Below, one piece after another: positions 1-6,308 of a stretch of 13,056 bases of DNA. The DNA is from Ignavibacteriota bacterium (GTDB lineage: Bacteria > Bacteroidota > Ignavibacteria > Palsa-1295): contig JANYLL010000280.1 of assembly GCA_025357895.1 (NCBI GenBank), positions 1 through 13,056 on the forward strand, in the 5' to 3' direction. Under the pieces are notes generated by a model that worked only from the letters and a program-made list of their open reading frames with translations, had not been told where the DNA came from and made no database searches. The position numbers were made by a program, and so were the translations under genes. The first letter of the stretch is position 1. Each line of letters opens with the position of its first letter.

Positions 1-752
1 GCCGGGATTCCAAGGGTATAATACTCGTACCAGCCGCCTGTTGTCAGATGAAGAAGAAATATTCCTCCGAGAATAAAAATAACAATTGAAAGAAAAAAAA
101 ATAGTGAATCTTTTCTGCGTTTAAAAAAAAGGAAAAGAAAAATACCCGGTAGAAAAAGCATTGCAGATTGTTTCGTAAAATACGAAAGTGCGAGGATAAA
201 GGCTCCTATAATTATAATGCTTATATGTTTTGCATAAATCGTCACCGCACTTCCAGCTAAAAGCAAAGCAAGAAAAAGCGAATCAACCCTGGCAGTTTCA
301 TAAGTATATCCTACTTTGCCGTGGGCGGCAAAAAATAGACCTACTCCTAATAGCGCTAATAGTTTGTTTTTCCCTGTCTCTTTGTGGACAATATATCCAA
401 TTATACTTCCTGAAGCAATAGTTGAAATGACCGAAATAGCCCTGGCAGTAACAAATGATAATCCTATTACTTTAGCAATTCCAGCTGCGATGAAATAGTA
501 AAAGGGTTGATAAAGCCACGGAACGTATTCTATACTCGGAACAGCATATAGGCTTTTACCTTGCAGGACACGTAAAATTTGCTCGAGCATAGACCCTTCC
601 ATCCAACTGACTTCGTAAGGATAGATAAAACGTCTCCCCCCAAGATATAGCCAGTGGCTTATGGCAAATAAAGAGCATACTACTACAGTCCATTTGAGGA
701 TATTTCTTAACAGAACAGTCAGATCTTGCCTGCGGATCGTAGAATATGACAT
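1..752 (-). CDS. GT-C/GT39-like membrane glycosyltransferase, N-terminal part (runs off left edge)
   Basis: An open reading frame enters from the left edge on the minus strand and begins at ATG 752-750; the in-frame codon just before it is TGA, so this is the earliest start. The 250 codons seen encode a very hydrophobic protein. A first membrane segment lies at about residues 18-37. It is followed by a polar loop with E47 and the WMEG motif (50-53), then a GKSLYAVPSIEYVPWLYQPFYY stretch near 65-86. Further hydrophobic segments lie near 87-122, 131-143, 159-173, 177-192, 198-210 and 217-236. The short acidic loop after the first helix, the LY-P-FVP-YPPLYY-like segment, the ARVDSL motif (154-159) and TKQSA (193-197) are what I know from GT39/ArnT-like enzymes. 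Those transfer sugars from polyprenyl-phosphate donors on the outer face of the membrane. The acceptor cannot be told. It is unrelated to the ribosomal genes and diverges from tuf. The C-terminal part is outside the window. Confidence 0.8.
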   Translation of the reverse strand, partial: MSYSTIRRQDLTVLLRNILKWTVVVCSLFAISHWLYLGGRRFIYPYEVSWMEGSMLEQILRVLQGKSLYAVPSIEYVPWLYQPFYYFIAAGIAKVIGLSFVTARAISVISTIASGSIIGYIVHKETGKNKLLALLGVGLFFAAHGKVGYTYETARVDSLFLALLLAGSAVTIYAKHISIIIIGAFILALSYFTKQSAMLFLPGIFLFLFFKRRKDSLFFFLSIVIFILGGIFLLHLTTGGWYEYYTLGIP

Positions 753-766
753 TCAATTTGTATGAT

Positions 767-794
767 ATTATACGAAAATACGACACAAGAGCAA
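767..794 (-). promoter_or_regulatory. Sigma70-like promoter for the divergent glycosyltransferase
   Basis: Read on the minus strand, TTGCTC (794-789) and TATAAT (772-767) are separated by 16 nt. The -10 box is a perfect consensus match and ends 14 nt before the ATG at 752, so the predicted leader would be only about 5-10 nt, nearly leaderless. No Shine-Dalgarno sequence lies in that leader. If the organism uses a Bacteroidetes-type primary sigma factor, its preferred elements differ and this match may be chance in A/T-rich DNA. Confidence 0.45.
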
Positions 795-1075
795 TTTTAA
801 AAATTTAATCCAAAAAAATAAGTTGTGGGAAACTCTTTTGTAAAACTTCCCGTTTATACCGCGCTCCCTGAAAAGGGGTATGTTCTTTGTGCGAATCTTC
901 GCCTCTGCCAGCCAAATACGGCGTACGAACAAACGACTTGGGGATTTCCTCGAAAACGTGTTCGTGAACTTGCGAAAGCAAATTCACTCCGAGCGCACGG
1001 CAAGCGAAATATCAAGCAATATCCCTATGACAGGGGCATTGTTTCAAAGACACAAAAATTTTACGTTTTATACAG

Positions 1076-1105
1076 TGCAAGAGAAATCTATGAGTTTCTC
1101 TTGTA
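1076..1105 (+). promoter_or_regulatory. Hairpin in the tuf 5' leader
   Basis: CAAGAGAAA (1078-1086) is the exact reverse complement of TTTCTCTTG (1095-1103), with an 8-nt loop (1087-1094). A G-U and a U-A pair extend the stem to 11 bp (1076-1105). It ends about 41 nt before the tuf ATG and is followed by an A/T-rich stretch with a T5 run (1112-1117 region) but no immediate U-tract. It is either a leader structure that affects tuf mRNA or a weak terminator or attenuator. The pairing is seen directly; the function is inferred. Confidence 0.55.
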
Positions 1106-1146
1106 GTAAATGTTTTTATAAACCAATCATAATTCTTTAGACGACA

Positions 1147-2355
1147 ATGGCAAAAGCAAAATTTGATCGTTCCAAACCGCACGTTAACGTTGGCACGATC
1201 GGTCACGTTGATCATGGCAAGACGACTCTTACAGCTGCTATCACTATGGCAATGGCGAAGCAAAATGGTAACGGAGAGGTTCGTTCATTCGATTCGATCG
1301 ATAACGCTCCCGAAGAAAAGGCACGTGGAATCACGATCGCAACTGCCCACGTTGAGTATGAGACGAAAGCACGTCACTACGCTCACGTTGATTGCCCAGG
1401 CCACGCTGATTATGTAAAGAACATGATCACCGGTGCGGCTCAGATGGACGGCGCTATCCTCGTCTGTGCAGCAACTGACGGACCGATGCCGCAGACTCGT
1501 GAGCATATCCTTCTTGCTCGTCAGGTTGGCGTGCCTAAGATCGTCGTATTCTTGAATAAATGCGATATCGCTGATCCTGAACTTCTTGAACTTGTAGAAC
1601 TCGAGCTTCGTGAACTTCTTACGAAATATGAATTCCCAGGCGACGATATTCCGATCATTCGCGGTTCAGCTCTTCAGGCTTTGAATGCGGGATCCGATCC
1701 TGCTTCAGCTCTTGATGATCCACGCTTAAAGTGTATCTATGAGCTAATGGATGCAGTTGATACCTATATTCCTACTCCTACGCGTGATATTGATAAGCCG
1801 TTCTTGATGTCAATCGAAGACGTTTTCTCAATCACAGGTCGTGGAACAGTAGGTACCGGGCGTATTGAGCGCGGTAAGGTTCGCGTAGGTGAAGAAGTTG
1901 AAGTCATCGGTCTCGGTCAGCACAAAAAGACTGTTGTTACCGGTATTGAAATGTTCCGCAAGGAGCTCGACGAAGGTTTGGCGGGCGATAACGTCGGTAT
2001 CCTCCTTCGTGGCGTTGAAAAGACCGATCTCGAGCGCGGACAGGTTGTTGCAAAGCCGGGTTCGATTACACCGCATACAAATTTCAGTGCAAAAGTATAC
2101 GTTCTCTCGAAAGACGAGGGCGGCAGACATACACCGTTCTTCAACGGATACCGTCCGCAGTTCTACTTCCGCACAACGGACGTAACAGGTGTTGCGACCT
2201 TGCCAACAGGTGTTGACATGGTTATGCCTGGCGATAACATCGAAATGTCGATCGAGCTAATTACTCCGATCGCCATGGAAGAGGGTCTCCGTTTTGCTAT
2301 CCGTGAGGGTGGTCGTACGGTAGGTGCCGGAGTTGTCGATAAGATCACAAAATAA
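1147..2355 (+). CDS. tuf: Elongation factor Tu
   Basis: This is the cytoplasmic GTPase that carries aminoacyl-tRNA to the ribosomal A site. At 402 residues it is of usual length (about 395-405). All GTP-binding motifs are present: GHVDHGKT at 19-26, RGIT at 60-63 with the switch I Thr, DCPGH at 82-86, NKCD at 137-140 and GSAL at 173-176. Domains 2 and 3 follow, including GRGTVGTGR, KPGSITPHT, the RHTPFFNGYRPQFYFRTTDV region and the C-terminal REGGRTVGAG. Switch I reads ITIATAHVEY, with Ala at 65 where most bacteria have Asn. The wording after NKCD and the Gly in GRGTVGTGR resemble Chlorobi EF-Tu as I recall it. The start is ATG with no Shine-Dalgarno sequence (preceded by GACA). rpsL, rpsG and fusA are not upstream. 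A strong terminator follows, so tuf probably has its own promoter. Confidence 0.98.
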   Translation: MAKAKFDRSKPHVNVGTIGHVDHGKTTLTAAITMAMAKQNGNGEVRSFDSIDNAPEEKARGITIATAHVEYETKARHYAHVDCPGHADYVKNMITGAAQMDGAILVCAATDGPMPQTREHILLARQVGVPKIVVFLNKCDIADPELLELVELELRELLTKYEFPGDDIPIIRGSALQALNAGSDPASALDDPRLKCIYELMDAVDTYIPTPTRDIDKPFLMSIEDVFSITGRGTVGTGRIERGKVRVGEEVEVIGLGQHKKTVVTGIEMFRKELDEGLAGDNVGILLRGVEKTDLERGQVVAKPGSITPHTNFSAKVYVLSKDEGGRHTPFFNGYRPQFYFRTTDVTGVATLPTGVDMVMPGDNIEMSIELITPIAMEEGLRFAIREGGRTVGAGVVDKITK

Positions 2356-2362
2356 TTAGAAT

Positions 2363-2392
2363 GGGGCGTTTGTCATAACAAGCGCCCTTTTT
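2363..2392 (+). terminator. Intrinsic terminator after tuf
   Basis: GGGCGTTTGT (2364-2373) pairs with ACAAGCGCCC (2378-2387) around a CATA loop. All ten pairs form, one of them a G-U wobble at 2369/2382, and the GC-rich base is followed by T5 (2388-2392). It begins 8 nt after the tuf stop codon. This separates tuf from the S10 cluster, although some read-through is possible. Confidence 0.92.
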
Positions 2393-2434
2393 CTTTGTTC
2401 ATTCTCAATCAATATCATACAAGCGTAGTTTTAC

Positions 2435-2737
2435 ATGCAAAAGATTCGCATAAAACTTAAGTCTTACGATCATAACCTGATCGATAAGTCAGCCGAAAAG
2501 ATCATCCGTACCGTAAAGCCGACCGGATGTGTGGTTTCAGGACCGATTCCTCTTCCGACGAAGAAATCGATCTATACTGTTAACCGCTCACCTCACGTAG
2601 ATAAAAAGAGTCGTGAGCAGTTTGAGCTTCGTGCGCATAAGCGCTTGATTGATATTCTTAACTCCAATAGCCGCACTGTTGATTCGCTCATGAAGCTTGA
2701 GCTTCCGGCAGGTGTGGAAGTTGAGATCAAAGTCTAA
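2435..2737 (+). CDS. rpsJ: 30S ribosomal protein S10 (uS10)
   Basis: S10 sits in the head of the small subunit and, as NusE, also joins the NusB antitermination complex. The 100 residues match the family length (about 100-105). Seen in the sequence are the KIRIKLKSYDHNLID start, GPIPLPTKK near 36-44, the extended loop segment with RSPHVDKKSREQFE, and the end PAGVEVEIKV. The start is ATG preceded by TTTAC, without a Shine-Dalgarno sequence, and T rather than A is at -3. It is the first gene of the S10 cluster and follows the tuf terminator by 42 nt, so a promoter is expected between them. I could not identify one with confidence. A long 122-nt gap follows before rplC. Confidence 0.97.
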   Translation: MQKIRIKLKSYDHNLIDKSAEKIIRTVKPTGCVVSGPIPLPTKKSIYTVNRSPHVDKKSREQFELRAHKRLIDILNSNSRTVDSLMKLELPAGVEVEIKV

Positions 2738-2859
2738 CATCGTCGCAGGTAATGAGGCCATCATGTTCTTTACCGATTGACGAACGACCATCGACGACAG
2801 ACGAATATAAATAAAGTTTCGCCGCTTGCCGGCAGTAATTTGCGTCAGAAATAAATACA
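2738..2859 (+). other. Unusually long rpsJ-rplC intergenic gap with repeats
   Basis: This is the longest gap inside the cluster (122 nt). It contains an 8-bp palindrome, TGCCGGCA, at 2827-2834. ACGA occurs four times in 25 nt (2780-2783, 2784-2787, 2794-2797, 2801-2804). TCGTCG (2740-2745) could pair with CGACGA (2792-2797). No open frame of note crosses it. It may carry a leader structure or internal promoter for rplC onward, but no single structure is strong. Confidence 0.4.
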
Positions 2860-3495
2860 ATGAGCGCACTTTTAGGAAAAAAAGTAGGAATGACAGGGGT
2901 GTTCGACGAAGAGGGACAGTATGTCCCTGTTACCGTCATTCTCCTTGGACCAAACTACGTAACGCAAAAAAAGACGAAAGAAATAGACGGCTACAATGCA
3001 TTGCAGATCGGCTTCGAAGAAAAAGCTGAGCGCAAAGCAAATGAGCCGGCTAAAGGACATTTCGAAAAAGCCGGAACCTTGGCGCTTCGTTATATCAAAG
3101 AAATTCGTTCTTTTGATGACGAAAAGTTTAAGTCACTTGAAGCTGGTGCCGAAATCACTGCGTCTGATGTCTTTCACGAAGGTGATACTATTCACGTAGT
3201 TGGCACTTCAAAGGGACGCGGTTTTCAGGGTGTAGTTAAACGCCATCACTTTGGTGGTGTCGGGCAGGCAACGCACGGACAATCAGATCGTCAACGTGCT
3301 CCGGGGTCTATCGGGTCGTCAAGCTATCCTTCTCGCGTTTTCAAAGGACAGAGAATGGGCGGACGCATGGGCGGTGAGCAGATTACTACCCGCAACTTAA
3401 AAATCTTGCGCATTATACCGGAACAGCATCTTATCCTTGTAAAAGGATCAATAGCCGGAGCGAAGAATCAACTTGTAAAAGTCGTTAAAGGATAA
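2860..3495 (+). CDS. rplC: 50S ribosomal protein L3 (uL3)
   Basis: L3 is an early-assembly 23S rRNA binder whose long loop reaches toward the peptidyl-transferase centre. The 211 residues fit the usual 205-215. It begins with MSALLGKKVGMTGVFDEEG, has the GHFEKAG motif near 66-72, the TSKGRGFQGVVKRH segment, HGQSDRQRAPGSIG and the VFKGQRMGGRMGG loop. The position matching E. coli Gln150, the PrmB methylation target, appears to be Ser in the segment after GSIG, as I recall for many non-proteobacterial L3 proteins. The start is ATG in an ACAATG context without a Shine-Dalgarno sequence. rplD follows after 31 nt; that gap holds a small inverted repeat, AGAGA-ATA-TCTCT (3500-3512). Confidence 0.97.
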   Translation: MSALLGKKVGMTGVFDEEGQYVPVTVILLGPNYVTQKKTKEIDGYNALQIGFEEKAERKANEPAKGHFEKAGTLALRYIKEIRSFDDEKFKSLEAGAEITASDVFHEGDTIHVVGTSKGRGFQGVVKRHHFGGVGQATHGQSDRQRAPGSIGSSSYPSRVFKGQRMGGRMGGEQITTRNLKILRIIPEQHLILVKGSIAGAKNQLVKVVKG

Positions 3496-3526
3496 GACAA
3501 GAGAATATCTCTAAGACGAAAAGAAT

Positions 3527-4198
3527 ATGAAATTAGAAGTTTATAATATAAGCGGAGCCAAGACCGGTAAATCAATTACCGTTGATGAGTCGATCTTCGG
3601 AATCGAACCGCATGAGCATGCAATGTGGTTAGCCATAAAAGCCACACTTGCAAATCGCCGCTCGGGTACGCATTCGACAAAAGGGCGTAGCGAAGTAGCT
3701 GGCTCCACAAGAAAGCTTTTCCGTCAAAAAGGAACCGGGCGCGCTCGTCAGGGAGATATTAAAAGCCCGCTTCATCCGGGTGGTGGTACGATGCACGGAC
3801 CAAAGCCCCATAAGTATACGATGACTTTACCTAAGAAGGTAAAGCAGCTTGCGCGTAAGAGTGCACTTTCGCAGAAGGTTAAAGCTGATGCATTCTATGT
3901 CGTAGAAGATTTTTCATGGAATGAGATCAAGACGAAGAAGATGCAGGATCTGCTTAATTCGCTCGGTCTTAAAGGTAAACAGTCGCTTCTTTTAACGACT
4001 GCACATGATGAAAATATTTATAGAAGCGGACGTAATATTTCTTCTCTTACTGTGTTCGAAGCAGATAAAGCTTCAATGTACGACATTTGGAAGAACCGCG
4101 TTCTGATCGTTGAGCAATCTGCAATTCCTGTTATCGAGCAGGGATTCAAAGGCGGAAAGCAGCCAACAGAGGTTGAGCACATTGCTCTCAATATGTAA
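3527..4198 (+). CDS. rplD: 50S ribosomal protein L4 (uL4)
   Basis: L4 binds 23S rRNA domain I, and its extended loop lines the narrow part of the peptide exit tunnel. The 223 residues are slightly longer than the common 200-210. The tunnel loop is clear: NRRSGTHSTKGRSEVAGSTRK (43-63), then KLFRQKGTGRARQG (63-76) and HPGGGTMHGPKPHKY (about 83-97). The KGTGRAR stretch, where macrolide-resistance changes occur in other bacteria, looks intact. The C-terminal half has the usual V-E-A-L4 fold segments and ends VEHIALNM. In E. coli L4 represses its own operon by binding the S10 leader. I do not see a homologous leader structure here. The start is ATG with A at -3. Confidence 0.96.
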   Translation: MKLEVYNISGAKTGKSITVDESIFGIEPHEHAMWLAIKATLANRRSGTHSTKGRSEVAGSTRKLFRQKGTGRARQGDIKSPLHPGGGTMHGPKPHKYTMTLPKKVKQLARKSALSQKVKADAFYVVEDFSWNEIKTKKMQDLLNSLGLKGKQSLLLTTAHDENIYRSGRNISSLTVFEADKASMYDIWKNRVLIVEQSAIPVIEQGFKGGKQPTEVEHIALNM

Positions 4199-4224
4199 TC
4201 ATTACAACAGGATAGAAAACAGCA

Positions 4225-4542
4225 ATGATACAGGCAATTTTACGCAGACCACTTCTTACAGAAAAGGCAACGCTTCTCGGAGAGAAGGGTGTCTATACTT
4301 TTGAAGTAGCGCCAGAAGCAAATAAGATTCAAATCGGAGCAGCTATCGAAACACAATTTGAAGTGAAGGTTTCGCAGGTCAGGACATTGTGGATGCCCCT
4401 GCGCCGTAAATCGCAATTTACACGTAAAGGTGTTCTGCGCGGAACGAAGAGCCGCCGCAAGAAAGCAGTCGTCACATTGATGCCTGGCTTTAGGATCGAT
4501 CTTTTTACACCGATGGCAGCAAAAGAAAAAGCTGAAATGTAA
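4225..4542 (+). CDS. rplW: 50S ribosomal protein L23 (uL23)
   Basis: L23 lies at the exit of the peptide tunnel, where it is the docking site for trigger factor and SRP in bacteria. The 105 residues fit the family (about 95-105). Seen are RRPLLTEKAT at 7-16, including the Glu of the (S/T)EK motif used for trigger factor docking, GVYTFEVAPEANKIQI near 22-37, VSQVRTLWMPLRRK, and a basic tail GTKSRRKKAVVTL. The start is ATG with G at -3; an AGGA lies too far upstream (about 16 nt) to be a good Shine-Dalgarno sequence. A 69-nt gap with two hairpins separates it from rplB. Confidence 0.95.
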   Translation: MIQAILRRPLLTEKATLLGEKGVYTFEVAPEANKIQIGAAIETQFEVKVSQVRTLWMPLRRKSQFTRKGVLRGTKSRRKKAVVTLMPGFRIDLFTPMAAKEKAEM

Positions 4543-4547
4543 TTTTA

Positions 4548-4595
4548 GTCGTTTATAAAACGACAACTTAAGCCCGATTTCGAGGCGATAAATCG
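4548..4595 (+). promoter_or_regulatory. Two tandem hairpins upstream of rplB
   Basis: GTCGTTT (4548-4554) is the exact reverse complement of AAACGAC (4558-4564), with a 3-nt loop. CGATTT (4575-4580) is the exact reverse complement of AAATCG (4590-4595), with a 9-nt loop. They fill most of the 69-nt rplW-rplB gap and are followed by an A-rich stretch directly before the rplB ATG. There is no U-tract, so terminators are unlikely. A translational control or RNA-processing role is possible but not shown. Confidence 0.45.
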
Positions 4596-4611
4596 AATAA
4601 AAAACAAAAAA

Positions 4612-5448
4612 ATGGCAATCAGACAATTAAAACCGAGAACAGCAGCGACCAGATACTACTCGATCTCAACATTCGATGAGATCACGAGTACAACTCCGGA
4701 GAAATCGCTTTTAGCTAAACTCTCGAAATCTGGCGGACGAGGTAATACCGGACGCATCACTTCGCGCCATCGCGGAGGCGGACATAAGCGCATGTACCGC
4801 ATCATAGATTTTAAGCGCAATAAGTTAACCATTCCTGCGAAAGTAGCGACAATCGAATACGATCCGAACCGCAACTGCCGCATTGCTTTGCTCCATTACG
4901 CTGATGGTGAAAAGCGTTATATTCTTGCTCCTGAAGGACTTTTTGTCGGAGCAACAGTGACAAGCGGAGCAGATTCTGATATTGTAATCGGAAATTCTAT
5001 GCCGCTGAGGAATGTGCCTCTTGGTACGTTCATTCACAATGTTGAATTGAGACCGGGACGCGGCGGTCAGATCGCGCGATCAGCAGGCAATTCCTGCCAG
5101 GTCATGGCTAAAGAAGGTGACTTCGCAACTCTGAAGCTTCCTTCAGGTGAAACGCGCAAAGTGCCTATCGAATGCGTTGCAACTATTGGGACGATCGGTA
5201 ATGCCGATCATTTCAATATTAGCTGGGGTAAGGCCGGACGTTCACGCTGGCTTGGCATTCGTCCACAGACCCGTGGTATGGCTATGAATCCTGTTGACCA
5301 TCCGATGGGCGGAGGCGAAGGAAAATCAAAATCCGGCGGAGGAAGAAAGCACCCGAAATCGCCATGGGGTACTCTTGCAAAAGGATACCGTACTCGTAAG
5401 GGTAAGAACGCATCTACAAAGTTTATCATTAAACGTCGCACGAAATAA
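4612..5448 (+). CDS. rplB: 50S ribosomal protein L2 (uL2)
   Basis: L2 is a primary 23S rRNA binder that supports subunit joining, tRNA binding and peptidyl transfer. The 278 residues are of normal length (about 273-280). Conserved stretches are SGGRGNTGRITSRHRGGGHK near 40-59, YDPNRNCRIALLHY, GxIARSAGNSCQVMAKEG, and AMNPVDHPMGGGEG ending near 237. His230, which aligns with the functionally important E. coli His229, is kept. The next His of the proteobacterial HPHGGGEG motif is Met here, as I recall for Bacteroidetes/Chlorobi proteins. The basic C-terminus ends in KRRTK. The ATG follows an A-rich leader with no Shine-Dalgarno sequence. rpsS starts 7 nt after the stop, so these two are tightly coupled. 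Confidence 0.98.
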   Translation: MAIRQLKPRTAATRYYSISTFDEITSTTPEKSLLAKLSKSGGRGNTGRITSRHRGGGHKRMYRIIDFKRNKLTIPAKVATIEYDPNRNCRIALLHYADGEKRYILAPEGLFVGATVTSGADSDIVIGNSMPLRNVPLGTFIHNVELRPGRGGQIARSAGNSCQVMAKEGDFATLKLPSGETRKVPIECVATIGTIGNADHFNISWGKAGRSRWLGIRPQTRGMAMNPVDHPMGGGEGKSKSGGGRKHPKSPWGTLAKGYRTRKGKNASTKFIIKRRTK

Positions 5449-5455
5449 TTAAAGT

Positions 5456-5737
5456 ATGTCACGATCGTTAAAAAAAGGACCATATATTGACGAAAAGCTT
5501 CTGAAAAAAGTAGAAGTTTTAAATGAAGGCCGTCAGAAAAAAGTGGTTAAGACATGGGCAAGAGACTGTACGATTCCACCGGAATTTGTCGGGCATACAT
5601 TCACAGTACATAACGGAAATAAGTTTATCCCTGTCTATGTGACTGAAAATATGGTAGGGCATAAGCTCGGAGAGTTTTCTCCAACCCGTACCTTCAGAGG
5701 ACACTCAGGAGTAAAATCCGAAAAGGCTTCTGGTTAA
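5456..5737 (+). CDS. rpsS: 30S ribosomal protein S19 (uS19)
   Basis: S19 is in the head of the small subunit, forms a complex with S13 and contacts the A-site finger of 23S rRNA. The 93 residues match the family (about 88-95). It starts MSRSLKKGPYID, has KTWARDCTIPPEFVGHTFTVHNG near 32-54, then VTENMVGHKLGEFSPTRTFRGH near 62-83 and a short tail. The ATG is 7 nt after rplB with no room for a Shine-Dalgarno sequence other than TTAAAGT, so translation is probably coupled to rplB. Confidence 0.97.
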   Translation: MSRSLKKGPYIDEKLLKKVEVLNEGRQKKVVKTWARDCTIPPEFVGHTFTVHNGNKFIPVYVTENMVGHKLGEFSPTRTFRGHSGVKSEKASG

Positions 5738-5767
5738 TCGAAATAAAAAAGTTTATAACGAACGACA

Positions 5768-6256
5768 ATGGCTCAAGCAGTAGCAAAAAAGAAGAACATT
5801 CAAAGCTCTCCGGTCAAAATGAGACTGGTGCTCGATCATATCAGAGGGAAGAAAGTGCCTGAGGCGCTTGCAACTCTTCATTTTATGACGAACAAGGCAT
5901 CTCTTGTTGCTGAGCAGACGCTTCGCAGTGCGGTTTCAAACTTTCAATTGAAAGATGATAATCGCGGAATAGATGTCGAAGATCTTTTTATCAGTGAATG
6001 CTATGCTGATGGGGGGCCAATGCTTAAGCGCATTATGCCTGCTCCGATGGGGCGCGCATTTAGAGTCAGAAAGCGTTCGAATCACTTAACTATTTTTGTG
6101 AGCGACAAACTGCCCGGCGGAAAAAAATCTGAAGTAAAGACAAGAGCAGAGAAAAAAGCAATTGCTAGTGACGGCCCGGTTCCTTTTCCAAAAGAGAATG
6201 GACCAAAGAAAACTGCAAAGAAAAAAACTTCTAAGAAGACGGAAGTAGCAGCATAA
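5768..6256 (+). CDS. rplV: 50S ribosomal protein L22 (uL22) with lysine-rich C-terminal tail
   Basis: L22 touches all 23S rRNA domains, and its hairpin lines the exit tunnel beside L4. The core spans about residues 5-113: IQSSPVKMRLVLDHIRGK (11-28), TLRSAVSNFQL (51-61), YADGGPMLKRIMPAPMGRAFRVRKRSNHLTIFVSD (79-113). The tunnel hairpin (about 84-99) is of normal length. The usual protein ends near 110-120, but this one continues to 162. The extra 45-50 residues are rich in Lys with Glu, Ser, Thr and Pro and look disordered; the last 20 are mostly K/T/S. The tail would emerge on the outer surface near the tunnel exit. The start is ACAATG without a Shine-Dalgarno sequence. Confidence 0.95.
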   Translation: MAQAVAKKKNIQSSPVKMRLVLDHIRGKKVPEALATLHFMTNKASLVAEQTLRSAVSNFQLKDDNRGIDVEDLFISECYADGGPMLKRIMPAPMGRAFRVRKRSNHLTIFVSDKLPGGKKSEVKTRAEKKAIASDGPVPFPKENGPKKTAKKKTSKKTEVAA

Positions 6257-6308
6257 AATTTTAATAACAACGATATGTGTAATTCTTTAAATTTTAACTT
6301 CAAGTACC

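Larger units (their letters stand above)
753..1146. other. Divergent intergenic region between glycosyltransferase and tuf
   Basis: This 394-nt stretch contains no gene I can support. Near the glycosyltransferase it holds the promoter-like sequence at 767-794. At 827-831/847-851 there is a 5-bp inverted repeat (GGGAA/TTCCC). Near tuf it holds the strong hairpin at 1076-1105. Two overlapping plus-strand frames (825-1106 and 880-1140) and one minus-strand frame (805-987) are open, but their translations resemble no family I know, and openness in several frames argues for chance. I looked for tRNA arms and found no cloverleaf. I found no convincing -10/-35 pair for tuf, although its promoter should be here. 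Confidence 0.6.

Noticed and set aside
287..449. CCCTGGCAGT occurring twice (287-296 and 440-449)
   Set aside because: Both copies encode Thr-Ala-Arg inside the glycosyltransferase; a 10-mer shared through similar codons, not a mobile or regulatory repeat.
556..786. 76-residue minus-strand frame overlapping the glycosyltransferase start
   Set aside because: It overlaps the glycosyltransferase frame, which has strong hydrophobic periodicity and family motifs; this one is a shadow.
805..987. 60-residue minus-strand open frame in the divergent region
   Set aside because: No recognisable domain, overlaps the plus-strand frames, and there is no clear start signal.
825..1106. 93-residue plus-strand open frame before tuf
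   Set aside because: The translation matches no family I know, two other frames over the same bases are also open, and it ends inside the tuf leader hairpin. Most likely chance; conservation in relatives would be needed to revive it.
753..1146. tRNA genes near tuf, as occur in many bacteria
   Set aside because: I searched by eye for acceptor, anticodon and T-arm patterns on both strands and saw no cloverleaf; a tRNAscan run would settle it.
2777..2811. TTGACG and TATAAA as an internal promoter before rplC
   Set aside because: The spacer is 23 nt, too long for a sigma70 promoter, and no better -10 box lies at 16-18 nt.
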